Below are positions 43,830-54,180 of a stretch of 64,000 bases of DNA, in pieces. The stretch is from Acanthosepion esculentum (Eukaryota > Mollusca > Cephalopoda > Sepiida > Sepiidae): assembly GCA_964036315.1 (NCBI GenBank), contig OZ038480.1:16887344-16951343 (forward strand). Direction: 5' to 3'. Positions within the stretch are counted from its first letter, which is position 1, and each line of letters begins with the position of its first letter. The translations under genes and the position numbers were made by a program. Under the pieces are notes generated by a model that ran no database searches, was not told the origin of the DNA, and worked only from the letters and a program-made list of their open reading frames with translations.

Positions 43830-44415
43830 TCAAGATTCTTTTCAAATTTGTTTCGCAGGCAGAGTTGGCTCTTTTGCGATATCTTTAGTAGCGGGCTGAT
43901 ACCGGTCTCTAAAAGCCGACGTCTAATTTTTCGAGTATTGTTACTAAGAATAATTATGACATGAACGAACGGAAACTATAAAAATAAATTCATTTGATAT
44001 CCAGAAAGCATCTTAATACTGACCGAATGTCACTTCAATATCGATAATCAATCGCTCTTTATAACGGGTACCAAAAAGCAAACGTGTCAAATCGCGTCTC
44101 TTTTTCCTATTGTTTCACTTTGAAACAAAGGAAGGGCAGACAGGCAGACTTTGCTGTACTAAAATCTGATCGGTAGAAAAAAAAAGACTGCCTTGAAACT
44201 CAGCATTCGAACTTCAACCTGGGTGTGAACATTGACCCCTGGCGGAAGTAAGATCTACACAATTACCTCAATCACAGTCAATAAGCGTTTTCTATTCCTA
44301 TTTTAGAGTACGGAAAGTTGAAAAAGTATAGACAATTTGTGCCAGAGATAGGAAATTAAATTGGTTTCAAATCGAAATCTGTTAATAAATACATAGTTTG
44401 TTTTACGATAATCTG
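43830..44415. other. intergenic stretch
   Basis: No recognised feature between two inverted tetranucleotide tracts. Confidence 0.35.
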
Positions 44416-44417
44416 AA

Positions 44418-44544
44418 GATAGATAGATAAATAGATAGATAAGGACAGGCTTAGATAGATAGATAGATAGTTAGATAGAACTTCATCGACAAAATCACAC
44501 ACATATATATATTTCTGATTCACACCTGCGTTCTCCTTAGCGCG

Positions 44545-44576
<32 letters not shown>
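44418..44576. repeat. (GATA)n, (CA)n and (TA)n cluster
   Basis: GATA units 44418-44472, inverted 22-mer to 44497, then CA (44545-44566) and TA (44566-44577). Confidence 0.9.
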
Positions 44577-44577
<1 letters not shown>

Positions 44578-45180
44578 GTATTGTCATCCACAGACAGACT
44601 GTTTCGCTGTATCATAGCTCATCAGTGTGGCTAGACATCAGGTTGCTTCTAGCTAGGATTGAAACCCATCTGAATTGGCGTCAATCGGAGATTCTACCAC
44701 TAAGCCATTCGTGCACGGCAGGAATGAAGGTGAATTTAAGTGCATTTATTTTTAGATAAACACACAGTGACTGAGAGAACTCGATTCGCTTTAGCGAAGA
44801 GCCTTGCATTATCAGCCGTAATAGTTACTGTTTAAAACTCACATTCCCTCCCCAGAGAGCTCAACAGAAATAATTTTTCAGGAGCATATATTGTCATCCA
44901 CAGACAGACTGTTTCGCTGTATCAAAGCACATCAGTTTGGATAGACATCCGGTTGCCTCTAGCTAGGATTGAAACTCGACTAAATTGGCTTCAGTCGGAG
45001 ATTCTACCACTAAGCCATTAGCGCACAGCTGGGGTGAAGGTGAATTTAAGCGCATTTATTGTCATTAACTGAGAGAACTCGATTCGCTTCACCGAAGAAT
45101 CTTCCTATAATAGCCGTAATAATCACTGTTTACAAATTCACATTCCCTCACCAGAGAGCTCAACCGAAATAAATTTTTCA
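44577..45180 (-). repeat. direct duplication of a tRNA-derived SINE (family H)
   Basis: Copies at 44577-44880 and 44889-45180. On the minus strand each has AATGGCTTAGTGGTAGAATC (A box) and GAGTTTCAATCCTAGCTAGA or GGGTTTCAATCCTAGCTAGA (B box), resembling tRNA-Gly, then GATGTCTA and ACAGCGAAACAGTCTGTCTG. Both copies include the same flanks CGATTCGCTT and CACATTCCCTC, so about 300 bp was duplicated. Confidence 0.8.
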
Positions 45181-45266
45181 GGAAAGGTAATAAACTCGTT
45201 GGTATATAATCCAAATGGACCCTAGTAATATAAAATATTAAAACTGATCCACAAAATGAGCTGAAC

Positions 45267-45990
45267 GTGTTTATTATAACAAAGTCAATAAATAGTATTA
45301 CGCAACAAAATCCTCATACAGATCTATTTCAACCGACGAAAACTACTTCAGTGTTATTCAACCCCGCTGTATCAAGTTGCGTTGCCAGACCGAAGGCAGC
45401 CGAGTCATCTATCTATCCCCCCTTTGCTGCTGCTGTTTATATTCGCTTTGCTAAGACAGGACCCGTGGTACCACAATCCATGGATCGAGGGATACCGAGA
45501 TTCGCTCGTAAGCCTCACTACGAAGAACACATTCTACAGGCTATCGGAGACGATGCAGGTATCAGCACACGTCAAGTGGCCCTGGCATGTTGTACATCTC
45601 ATATTACTGCAAGAACAGCTCGTGTGTCTGTATCATTTGTAACGTGTGCAGGGTCTTTCGCCCTCTGATCACTCACCACCGGAGAACTTTTGTCGATGGT
45701 TTATTGCACACAACTGCCGGTCCATTGTTTGTCTCTTCAGTCTTGTTTACGGATGAGGCAACATTTGAAATAACAATTTTACACAACCAACATTTGTGGG
45801 CGGATCAGAATCCCAGTGGTACAGTACAGGCTAGACACCAGCATCAGTTTAATATTAATGTGTGGGCTGGAATTGTAGGTGACTTTCTGGTAGGTCCATA
45901 TGTTCTCCCAGCACGTGTTACAGGAGCTGTCTACAGGGACTTTATTTCGAACACACTTCCAGAGCAATACCCTTTTACCAGTATATCTCT
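45267..45990 (+). pseudogene. DDE transposase fragment (DUF4817/DDE_3-like), frameshifted
   Basis: Across two to three frames: RFAKTGPVV..MDRGIPRFARKP and EEHILQAIGDDAGISTRQVA (helix-turn-helix domain), HLQRVQGL-like trace, NFCRWFI, then an open frame with VLFTDEATFE (first/second catalytic Asp in FTDE), NQHLWADQNP, HQHQFNINVWAGIVGDFLVG and PYVLPARVTGAVYRDFI. These motifs occur in a group of invertebrate Tc/mariner-related transposases. The last catalytic region is missing; sequence changes to CA/TA microsatellite at 45995. Role of family: cut-and-paste transposition. Dead. Confidence 0.8.
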
Positions 45991-46045
45991 ATACGCACAC
46001 ACGCACACACGCACATACACACACAAACCTTACACACCCTACAAA

Positions 46046-46055
<10 letters not shown>

Positions 46056-46090
<35 letters not shown>
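46056..46090. repeat. (TA)n microsatellite
   Basis: Pure TA between the transposase fragment and the perfect hairpin. Confidence 0.9.
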
Positions 46091-46096
<6 letters not shown>

Positions 46097-46220
46097 TGGA
46101 CATGGAAGTCAGCACTTAGAGGCGACAGTCTGTTTCATGCTAGTGCAATCGCCTGACGATTGCACTAGCATGAAACAGACTGTCGCCTCTAAGTGCTGAC
46201 TTCCATGTCCACTTTTATAT
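46088..46220. repeat. perfect inverted repeat, 64-bp arms, 5-bp loop
   Basis: Arms 46088-46151 and 46157-46220 are exact reverse complements; loop CCTGA. The arm contains GTGGACATGGAAGTCAGCAC and TTAGAGGCGACAGTCTGTTT. It is flanked by TA microsatellites. No coding capacity. Confidence 0.98.
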
Positions 46221-46290
46221 TTACACACGCTCTATCTCTGATATTGAGCACTTTACCCCATAAATATAGCACACTTTAAGACTATATTTC

Positions 46291-46293
<3 letters not shown>

Positions 46294-46354
<61 letters not shown>

Positions 46355-46372
46355 TATAGATATATATATATA
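46294..46372. repeat. (TA)n microsatellite
   Basis: TA tract with two TAGATA interruptions. Confidence 0.95.
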
Positions 46373-46379
46373 TTAAGAT

Positions 46380-46902
46380 CCCTTTGTAATTTATTGTGAA
46401 ATTCTCTTATAATTTTGCGATTGTGAGAGCTTATAATTTTTTCCCACATTGCTCATGCATGAATAACTAATTTTTAGATTCATTTTATTAAACATCTTTT
46501 TCAATAGCACATCTTTACTAAAATACTCATCTATTAGCTTTATGAAGTATTTCGCTATATTGATATTAGATAGTTTAGAGAAAGGCGGGTTGAACCATAT
46601 AATCTTTCTTTTCCTATTTTTGACTTAACTCGACCATTCCTCGCTACCTTCTATATTAACTTATATAAGCTTAATACTGCCCGACAAAAGTGTAAATTTC
46701 AATTTCATTTTTCGTTTCACCTTTTGAAAGTGATGTCTGAAGATCCATGGACAGTTAAAAGTCCTTGGTGAAATAAACTATTACAATGGAGCGTTAAAGT
46801 GGTCTGCTTTTCTTTAAATTATTAGCTCTGAATTATCATTGAGCTCTCAGGATTTCATCCTCCTTGGGATTATCCATACGGATTACCAAGATTTTCGTTA
46901 CT

Positions 46903-46905
<3 letters not shown>
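46380..46905 (+). repeat. AT-rich block with hammerhead-like signature
   Basis: No coding sequence. CTGAAGA (46737-46743), a stem of about seven pairs (CCATGGAC with GTCCTTGG) around AGTTAAAA, then GAAA (46770-46773). Lies between two TA tracts and may be a Penelope-like element end. Confidence 0.4.

Positions 46906-46907
<2 letters not shown>

Positions 46908-46947
<40 letters not shown>
46908..46947. repeat. (TA)n then (TG)n microsatellite
   Basis: TA units followed by TG units to about 46970. Confidence 0.95.
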
Positions 46948-46959
<12 letters not shown>

Positions 46960-47214
46960 TTGTGTGTGTTTCCTTGTAATAATACAATATATATGTATAG
47001 AGAAAGAATATATATACACATACTGGCAAAAACACCCACCCTCACACACAATACACAACAATAGAGGAAGAAAGACACTACGAAAATATAGAGGGGGAGA
47101 AAAAAGAGAAGAACAAAGACATCCTCCTCTTTTCCCCTTTTTCTGACCAAAATTAATTGTTTTATTACTCCTCAAGCCGAGGAACATTGTTCGAACAGTC
47201 CAAGGTAGATTCAG

Positions 47215-47706
47215 ATGTCTATCTCTCTTTCTATCCCCCCCCCCGCTAAAAATTTGATATTGAAATCTGTCTTTCCCTCTTATTTTAAAAAAAAATTCCA
47301 TTTCTCTCTCTTCCATCTTAATTTTTTCTTTTCCTTGTGTCTGGATAAATTTAAACTCCAATGATTTTTGTAAAATTTTGGTCTGAAGAGATGAGCGATT
47401 GATCCCATGAAATAAATTATCACCCAAATATATAATATAATATATATAATATATAAATATAAAATAAATGAAACAAAATTGGGTGTTTTTTTTTATGAAA
47501 GTATTTATTTCTGTGTTTTTGTATATATTTATTTATTTAATATTTCAGACCACCTAGGTCTTTCCTCAGAAATCAAATGAGATACTGTGTTTGTGTGTTT
47601 GTTTACAGCGTTTGTTTACAGCGTTTGTCGTGAAGCGTGCATGTCACGTGATGTGCAATGCAACTTTGTTTGAATTTTTGGCGGAAGACTGATGATAGTG
47701 TCTTAA

Positions 47707-47765
<59 letters not shown>

Positions 47766-48038
47766 AGGTCAACCCGTCGACTGCTTAACACATCTTTTCC
47801 TTTCTTACTCTCTTTCCCTTACCCCTCCCCATGTCTATCTCTCTGTCTCTCTACCCTAAAAACCTGATATTGAAGTATCTTTCCCTCTTATTTTTTTAAA
47901 ATTTCTTTTCTTTCTTTTCCATTCTTTTTTTTCTTTTCCTTGTCTCTGGATAAATTTAAACGTCATTTATTTTTGTAAAATTTTGGTCTGAAGAGATGAA
48001 CCCCTGATCCCATGAAATAAATTATCACCCAAATGGAT
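47215..48038 (+). repeat. direct repeat pair around a TA tract
   Basis: 47215-47430 and 47830-48038 share CTGATATTGAAGTATCTTTC-like words, TCTTTTCCTTGTCTCTGGAT, AAATTTTGGTCTGAAGAGAT and CCCATGAAATAAATTATCAC. Between them are a second hammerhead-like core (47543-47569) and (TA)n 47709-47762. The arrangement resembles two long direct repeats of one element. Confidence 0.7.
47521..47578 (-). ncRNA. hammerhead-like core with 5-bp stem II
   Basis: Minus strand TTTCTGAGGAAAGACCTAGG TGGTCTGAAATATTAAATAA: CTGAGGA, AGACC/GGTCT pairing across a 5-base loop, then GAAA. A weak UAUU/AAUA stem could follow with UA at its end, but the flanking stem I does not pair convincingly. Activity is untested and doubtful. 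Confidence 0.4.
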
Positions 48039-48057
48039 TTCTCAGGAGTCCGCTTTC

Positions 48058-48058
<1 letters not shown>

Positions 48059-48130
<72 letters not shown>
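48059..48130. repeat. (TA)n microsatellite
   Basis: Pure TA tract, abutting the SINE-F fragment. Confidence 0.95.
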
Positions 48131-48134
<4 letters not shown>

Positions 48135-48290
48135 TACATTATTCGGACTATTGTCCTCATCTTTGTCACCCTATTTACTACAACGTTTCTGCCATTGTAC
48201 GCTCCGGCCTTCTTCGGGTGGTTGGAATGTCGAATTGAACCCTTTATTTCAGTCCGAATAATGTAAATAATGTACATAATACCTCATCTC
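48130..48290. repeat. truncated SINE-F tail facing a second tail
   Basis: Minus strand GAAGGCCGGAGCGTACAATG GCAGAAACGTTGTAGTAAAT; then + strand CAGTCCGAATAATGTAAATA ATG from 48250. Same inverted arrangement as at 36, 41 and 57 kb, without the tRNA head. Confidence 0.7.
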
Positions 48291-48300
48291 AGAAATATAG

Positions 48301-48302
<2 letters not shown>

Positions 48303-48388
<86 letters not shown>
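48303..48388. repeat. (CA)n and (TA)n microsatellite
   Basis: CA 48303-48364, TA 48365-48388. Confidence 0.95.
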
Positions 48389-48396
<8 letters not shown>

Positions 48397-48414
48397 TTCG
48401 TGTGTGTGTGTATG

Positions 48415-49800
48415 ATAACAGTGGTAATATGCCAGAAGCCCTAAATAAATCCATTTTCATAGCGTTGTTTAAGAAACCAAACAAATGTGAACTTTATCAG
48501 AAAATCAGCCTTGTGCGCAAGATAGTAAAACTTATCATCCGAATTTTAATGAATATAAAACATAGCAGAATTAGATCGAAAATAGGATAAGATCCGTGTG
48601 GGTTCATTAAAGACACTGGAACAAGGAATGCAATATTTTTTCTGAGAATGATATCAGAAAGAGAAACATAAATGTCTCTATATGTATGCTGTATAGATCA
48701 TGCAGTATGTATAACTATGTTGTATCAATTAAGCAAAAGCATTTGACAAGGTATGTTACAAAGAACATTTAAAGCTGTTACAATGAACTTTTTGAACCTC
48801 TGAGTAAGCCACACTTATTTGGATATTAGAATAATACACTATATATACTGGAAGCAAACCTCTTGCATAAGAACAGAAAATTAATTCAGTAAATACACAA
48901 AAATAGAAAGGGGCGTAAGACAAGGGTGTGTCTTCTCACCAGACTTATTCAACCTTAACACTGAAGAAATCCTGAGAAAATTAGATGTCTTCCTAGGATT
49001 CATTATTGGCGGACACAAACTGAACAACATTAGATATGCAGATGACACGTTAATAATAGACACAGAAGGGAAGCTACAAGAATTCTTACAGAAGATAGTA
49101 AATGAAAGACAGGAGAAATGCCTGAACTGTAAGAAGACAGAATGTATTAGTATCTGTAAAAGAAGCAGTTCAACATACAAATTAAAACATTGGAAATACC
49201 AAAATTAGATAATTGCAAAAATCTAATTACTGTTTTAACAGACTGGCGAAAAATACACCACTGAAACCCAGAAGCGCATTGGGATAGCGAAAGATGCCTT
49301 CCAAAAGCTAAACAAAGTATTAAGAAACAGGAAAATTAGAAACAAAGAAAACAGTACTGAAGTGTTACGCAATATCAATTCTCCTATATGGCAGTGAATC
49401 ATCTCCTTACACATGGAGAATAGACTTGAGGCAACAGAAATATGGTTCTACAGAAGGATGCTGAGAATACTATGGACTGAACACGTGAGCAACAATGAAG
49501 TTTTAGAGCAAATGGAAAGAAAAAAAAACACATGTGTGTAGCACCAGAAAGAGAGTTGAAATTTCTAGGATACCAAATTAGGAAAGACGGCTTGGAAAAT
49601 GTTATATTCACAGGACATTTGAAGAACAGAGGGAGACAGCGCATTTCTAACCTTATGATTTTGTGTAAATAAACAGGGATTAGGAGATATAGTAAAAAAG
49701 ACCCCCCCCAAAAAAAACAAATTTTACTAAGGGCTACAAAAGACAGGAAGTTGTGGAGTAACATGATTATTAACAGGAAACAGCAAAAGAGGAAGAACTT
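48415..49800 (+). pseudogene. LINE-C reverse transcriptase, longest remnant
   Basis: Over shifting frames the RT order is preserved: NMPEALNKSIFIALFKKPNK and YQKISLVRKIVKLIIRILMN (before the palm), GFIKDTGTRNAIFFLRMISE, KAFDKV (motif A, Asp at 48745-48747), [37 protein letters not shown] (catalytic YADD, 49035-49046), KKTEC, FQKLNKVLRNRKI, VLRNINSPIWQ, IWFYRRMLRILWTEHVSNNE, VLEQMER, LKFLGYQIRKDGLENVIFTG and LLRATKDRKLWSN. This is a non-LTR retrotransposon ORF2 C-terminal half that would prime reverse transcription at a nicked genomic site. Several frameshifts make it inactive, but both catalytic motifs survive. It is the reference copy for the ten smaller LINE-C fragments here. Clade (RTE-like or other) not settled. 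Confidence 0.88.
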
Positions 49801-50195
49801 TTTTCAGTGAGTAAAGCAATAATTACATTTCTAAAACGATATAAAGTCTTAATCACGCTACCTAAAACCACATCATGACTCAAGACACGAATATCCCTTT
49901 ACATAAATCTAATAAACTTTATTTCAAATACCAAAATTTGAGCCTGAAGGAATAAATAAATAATATAAACTCGAAATCAGGACTATAACTTGCGTAAAAT
50001 ATTAGCATTAAACAAAGGAACTAGGAAGGTTCATTTCCGCACCTTGTCCCATTCCACATAGACCAATATTGGCTTCTATATGGATGACGCCCAAAGAGTA
50101 GTGGCACGTGATTTGAAGACTGAGGCATGACACCGACAGTCCCTATATAAGGTTCGCTTTTATGTCCTCACTACACATTTTGTTAGAAACAAACA
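49801..50195. other. intergenic stretch
   Basis: No recognised repeat. Confidence 0.35.
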
Positions 50196-50565
50196 AAAAT
50201 GTGCTGAATCATTCTATATGGGAGTGGATATTGGACAGTTTGCTCACAGATCAAGTGTAATCTCGAGGCAAAAGAGATGTGGTTATACAGAAGGATGCTG
50301 AGAATTACCATGGGCACAACGAGGAAGAAAAATGAAAACAAAATGGATAATTATATTTGAAATCGGAAAAAGACGAAATTTTTGGGAAGCATATTGAGGA
50401 AGGGAGTATTTTAACACTCCTATGACATATTGAAAACAAGGTGAGACGGTAATTAATCTACTTGTGTAAATTGGTGGAAGAACAGGGACAATAAGGGGAT
50501 AAATATTTCTTGGAGCTACGAAGGGAAAGATCTGTGGATATTTTTGATCACCCACGTCCTGAGGA
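50195..50565 (+). pseudogene. LINE-C C-terminal fragment
   Basis: SIWEWILDSLLTDQV, VVIQKDAENYHGH and LIYLCKLVEEQGQ are frameshifted counterparts of the LINE-C tail (YGSEYWTI; WFYRRMLRI; CKWMAEQG). Confidence 0.65.
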
Positions 50566-50928
50566 GTCACGCCCCATAAAATAAATAGTTAATTTGTTAG
50601 TTATTTTATCATAGAGTAAGGTTAAGATTTAGAGGTTAATCACTCGTCTATACTTGCATGTTAGGATGTCGAACGTTGATTTTGTCAATTCTCAGGCCTT
50701 ACCAACGTGCATGATAATACGGCACAACAAAACCATAGATTGGCTACAAGAATGGGGCACCCAGAGTGATATGAACTCATAACTCTATCTTTGGTCGGCA
50801 AGGGAGCGCGGGCCGATAGACGCAATACCCGCTGTTTAATGATTAAAATGGGCGTTTATTTCAAATACCGAGTATCCGCTATGATAACGTTTGAAATAAT
50901 AAAAAATGTAGGATTAAAAGAATAAGGC

Positions 50929-51034
50929 TTACGGCATCATCACGTTGAAACACCGGCTCTCGTAATATTACTGAAGTTAAGCAATGTCGAGCCTGGCAGT
51001 ATCTAGATGGGTGACCGATTGGGAATACCGGCTT
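50929..51034 (+). pseudogene. 5S rRNA-derived sequence, near full length
   Basis: TTACGGCATCATCACGTTGA, ACACCGGCTCTCGTAATATT, CTGAAGTTAAGCAATGTCGA, GCCTGG, GATGGGTGACCGATTGGGAA and TACCGGCTTGGTG follow 5S rRNA along almost its whole length, including box A (AAGTTAAGCAATGTCG) and box C (GATGGGTGACCG). Substitutions in the first arm argue against a functional rRNA gene. It is followed at once by a tRNA-like SINE head. Confidence 0.85.
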
Positions 51035-51200
51035 GGTGGTGTAATGTATAACAGCTAGGAATTGTTAACCGGTGAGCCGAGTCCCGGTTCCAGTTGGGTT
51101 CGTTATATTCACTTATGCGCAAATACACTTGGGAAAAGTATGAATCCACTGCTTCTCCCTCATCTATGGGTTAATTAGTAAGACTTGTATCACTAAACCG
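51035..51200 (+). repeat. tRNA-derived SINE (family S1) joined to the 5S block
   Basis: TGGTGTAATGTATAACAGC (A box), GAGCCGAGTCCCGGTTCCAG (B-box region), GTTCGTTATATTCACTTATG, AAAGTATGAATCCACTGCTT and CTATGGGTTAATTAGTAAGA. Confidence 0.75.
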
Positions 51201-51689
51201 TTATCATCTCACCCCACCAAATTATTACAATCTAAAAAAAATTTCTGGAATAAAATAACCTGCAAAATTGTTGATAAGTCGTAGAAAAAGAATCAATTAG
51301 TCAATAAAAATATAAATCCATATATTCTTTAAAAATTGCTTTGTTTATGATTCGGGTACGGAACAGGGCAGATATTCTTAAAACATAATGTGGGTGAAGA
51401 CGATGTGCTTTCCTTAAAAAGGGAAAATAGAACCTTTCTTGTAACGTTTTCGTGGCCGAGCGGTAAAGCACACCGGATATACAGGGAGTTTTCCCCCTAC
51501 AAAGTAAATGACTTTTTCTTTATCAAGATTTCTCGAATATCGCAGGTCTATAGACTTAATACATACTGTTTAATAAATAAAAATGGGATGTCTGTTTCAA
51601 ATACAGAGTATCCACGATAATAAAGTTTGAAGTCTCAAAACTGTCGGATTAAAAGTGTAAATTCTTTAATTCTTTATATTTAATTCTAC

Positions 51690-52020
51690 GCTACGTGCAC
51701 TAATCTGAGTATACAATAAGCTATCGGTCATCTATTATGGCAACGAATTTTGGACGCTCTCTTCTCAAATGAAGAAGAGACTTGAAACAACAGAAATGAG
51801 GCTCTACAGAAGGATACCAAGAATACCATTGGCCGAAAAGGTGAGCAACGACGACGTTTTAGAGAAAATGGAAACAAAAATGTCATTTATTCTTAACATC
51901 AGAGAGAAAAAGTTGAAGTTTCTATGCGACATAATAAGGAAAAGAGCCTTGGAAAATTTGATACTCACAGGACAGTTGAAAGGCAAAAGGAACAGAGCAA
52001 AAAAGAACTAACAAAAGCGA
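51690..52020 (+). pseudogene. LINE-C C-terminal fragment with an intact short frame
   Basis: VIYYGNEFWTLSSQMKKRLE, TTEMRLYRRIPRIPLAEKVS, NDDVLEKMETKMSFILNIRE and KKLKFLCDIIRKRALENLIL, TGQLKGKRNRA. About 95 codons without a break. Confidence 0.85.
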
Positions 52021-52183
52021 ACTTGTATAAATGGATGTTAAAACTGTAGAGGACCGGGGTGTGTATTTACATGTTGTTGTATTAGAAACAAGTGTGTAAC
52101 TCCTGGTAGAATATTAAAAGGCCCAATTACATGAAAATTGGTGGACTTAATTTGTCCAACCGAAGATGAAAGAAGACAAACAA

Positions 52184-52186
<3 letters not shown>

Positions 52187-52273
<87 letters not shown>
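52187..52273. repeat. (TA)n microsatellite
   Basis: Pure TA, about 43 units. Confidence 0.95.
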
Positions 52274-52274
<1 letters not shown>

Positions 52275-53280
52275 ACAAACATGTATTAAACAAATGACAA
52301 GGTACCTAGACATAACATTTGTGTGTGTGGGGAGACATTGTGTTTGTTCTTTGGTGAATGTTCATCCGTACGTGTATGTTTGTAATGTTCATAGCATCTT
52401 CACAGAAATGGGAAACGCTGATGAAGAAGAAATAATAATAATAATAATAAGAAATAATAATAATGAGAAGAAGAAGAAAAGAGGAAGAAACTTTTTGCTG
52501 ATACAAGAGTTGTTTCTCTTTTGCTAGATTTATTTCCCTTTATATATTTAGAGATTTGCATGTGAATATCTCGTAATAAAAATGATTTAAAATGTAGTAT
52601 CATTTTTGATTGCCTAGCTAAAGAATAGATATCTAGATTCGAAGGTAGATGATGAATTTTAAAATTTATATAAAATCGTTATTATTATTAAAACCAATAT
52701 AGCAATAGGTAATTTTGTTGATGATTGTGAGCGCTTTTGCTCCCGTTTTTGCTATGATGGTTTGCCTTCTTGTAGGAGTGATTATTGAAGTAAATGTCAG
52801 TAAATGTCAAGTTTTATAAGTCGCGATCGCCAGGGCGTAAGTCTTATCTCCGGGCCAGACCCCCAAACAAAATGTGAAATGTTTATAATTGTGACGGACG
52901 CATTAAAAACACGAGAAAAATGTAAGGAATTTTTATTGGTATTTCTCTCTCAACACGCGCGGCATAAACTGAATTCCAGTTTGCAAAGTTCATTTCAAAT
53001 TGATTCCCATTCAATTTGCCTTTTATAACAGAAGATGTGAAATTGAAACTAAGTTTTTTCTTTTTCTTTTTGGCATTTATCATTTTTGTTGGGGTGGGTA
53101 TGCTTGGGGACGTTGGATACGAAGCAGCATCTTTGGTTTTAGGTTGACGCCTGACTGCAACCGCGTGTTTTACTTTTTGCAATCTGTTAGGAAAAGGGGA
53201 GGGAAAAATTTACTTAAGACTGGCGATTTAACCGGAAAGATAAAGAACTGTAGTGTTCGGTTACTATAGCAACGGAAAAA
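52274..53280. other. intergenic stretch
   Basis: Short AAT/AGA repeats at 52430-52490. No gene recognised; frames near 53000-53270 lack motifs. Confidence 0.35.
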
Positions 53281-53289
53281 AAATAAAAC

Positions 53290-53901
53290 GATTAACACAC
53301 ATATACGCGCGCACAAACACACAGAGATACAAACTCGCATATACACACACACTATAATCCACTAAATCAACGAAAGATATAACGTGTAACACATACATAC
53401 GCACACAATATCGTATACGAAAGTAACTAAAAAATTAAAATGACTAACACATGAACATACACACAGATTGAAATACACGTACACTAAGGCAATCGAAAAA
53501 ACAAACGTGTGACACACACATACAAACACATAGACACGCCAAGATACAAATATACACACTATGGAAAGCTAAAGTAACTGGAAGAGGCGTAACATTCTCA
53601 CACATACATATATTACAAATACGCACACATTAAGGTAGTAGAAAAAATAAAACAAGCCACACACACTCACGCGCACACACTGATGCCAAAAACACACACT
53701 ATGGCACACAGGAAAAAAAAGAATACACACACAGACACGCACGCACGCACGCACACGGAGACAGAAATACATAAATTCACACATACTATCGCACACACTC
53801 AAGCAACTGAAAAAATAAAATGAATAACACATACACACTCACGCACACAAGTGTACATACCCAAACACATACGTACAGAAGTAACAGCAAAATAAAATGT
53901 G

Positions 53902-53939
<38 letters not shown>

Positions 53940-53970
53940 ACACACACACACACATACACACACACAATCT
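53290..53970. repeat. degenerate CA-rich minisatellite-like tract
   Basis: ACACAC and CATACGC words recur throughout, ending in purer (CA)n at 53905-53965. Minus frames rich in Val-Cys are artefacts. Confidence 0.9.
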
Positions 53971-53984
53971 TAATTGATTGGTTG

Positions 53985-54180
53985 ATTCATTTGTTATTTT
54001 ACGGTTTACCAACCCTTTGTTGGTTATTTAAAGCCAGAAAATATTTTTAGATTGTAAGAGTTGTTTTGAAGATAATACTGATTTACTGATACAAGTCTTA
54101 CTAATTAACCTATCGCTGGGGGAGAAGAGGTGGATTCATAGCTTGCTCAAGCACGCAATCTGAAAGAATGTTTGAAAACT
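53985..54180 (-). repeat. S1 SINE body and tail
   Basis: Minus strand AGCTATGAATCCACCTCTTC, CAGCGATAGGTTAATTAGTA and the end GGCTTTAAATAACCAACAAA GGGTTGGTAAACCGTAAAAT. Confidence 0.7.

Larger units (their letters stand above)
50818..51660 (+). repeat. ~110-bp direct repeats flanking the 5S/tRNA SINE
   Basis: 50818-50928 and 51548-51660 share ATAGACGCAATACCCGCTGT / ATAGACTTAATACATACTGT, TTCAAATACCGAGTATCC and TGTAGGATTAAAAG / TGTCGGATTAAAAG. Before the second copy, GTGGCCGAGCGGTAAAGC (51450-51467) looks like a tRNA A box, so the pair may be a further tRNA-derived SINE interrupted by the 5S/tRNA unit. Confidence 0.6.

Noticed and set aside
52138..52527. 129-codon frame with Tyr-Ile run
   Set aside because: TA microsatellite translation; the flanks have no motif.
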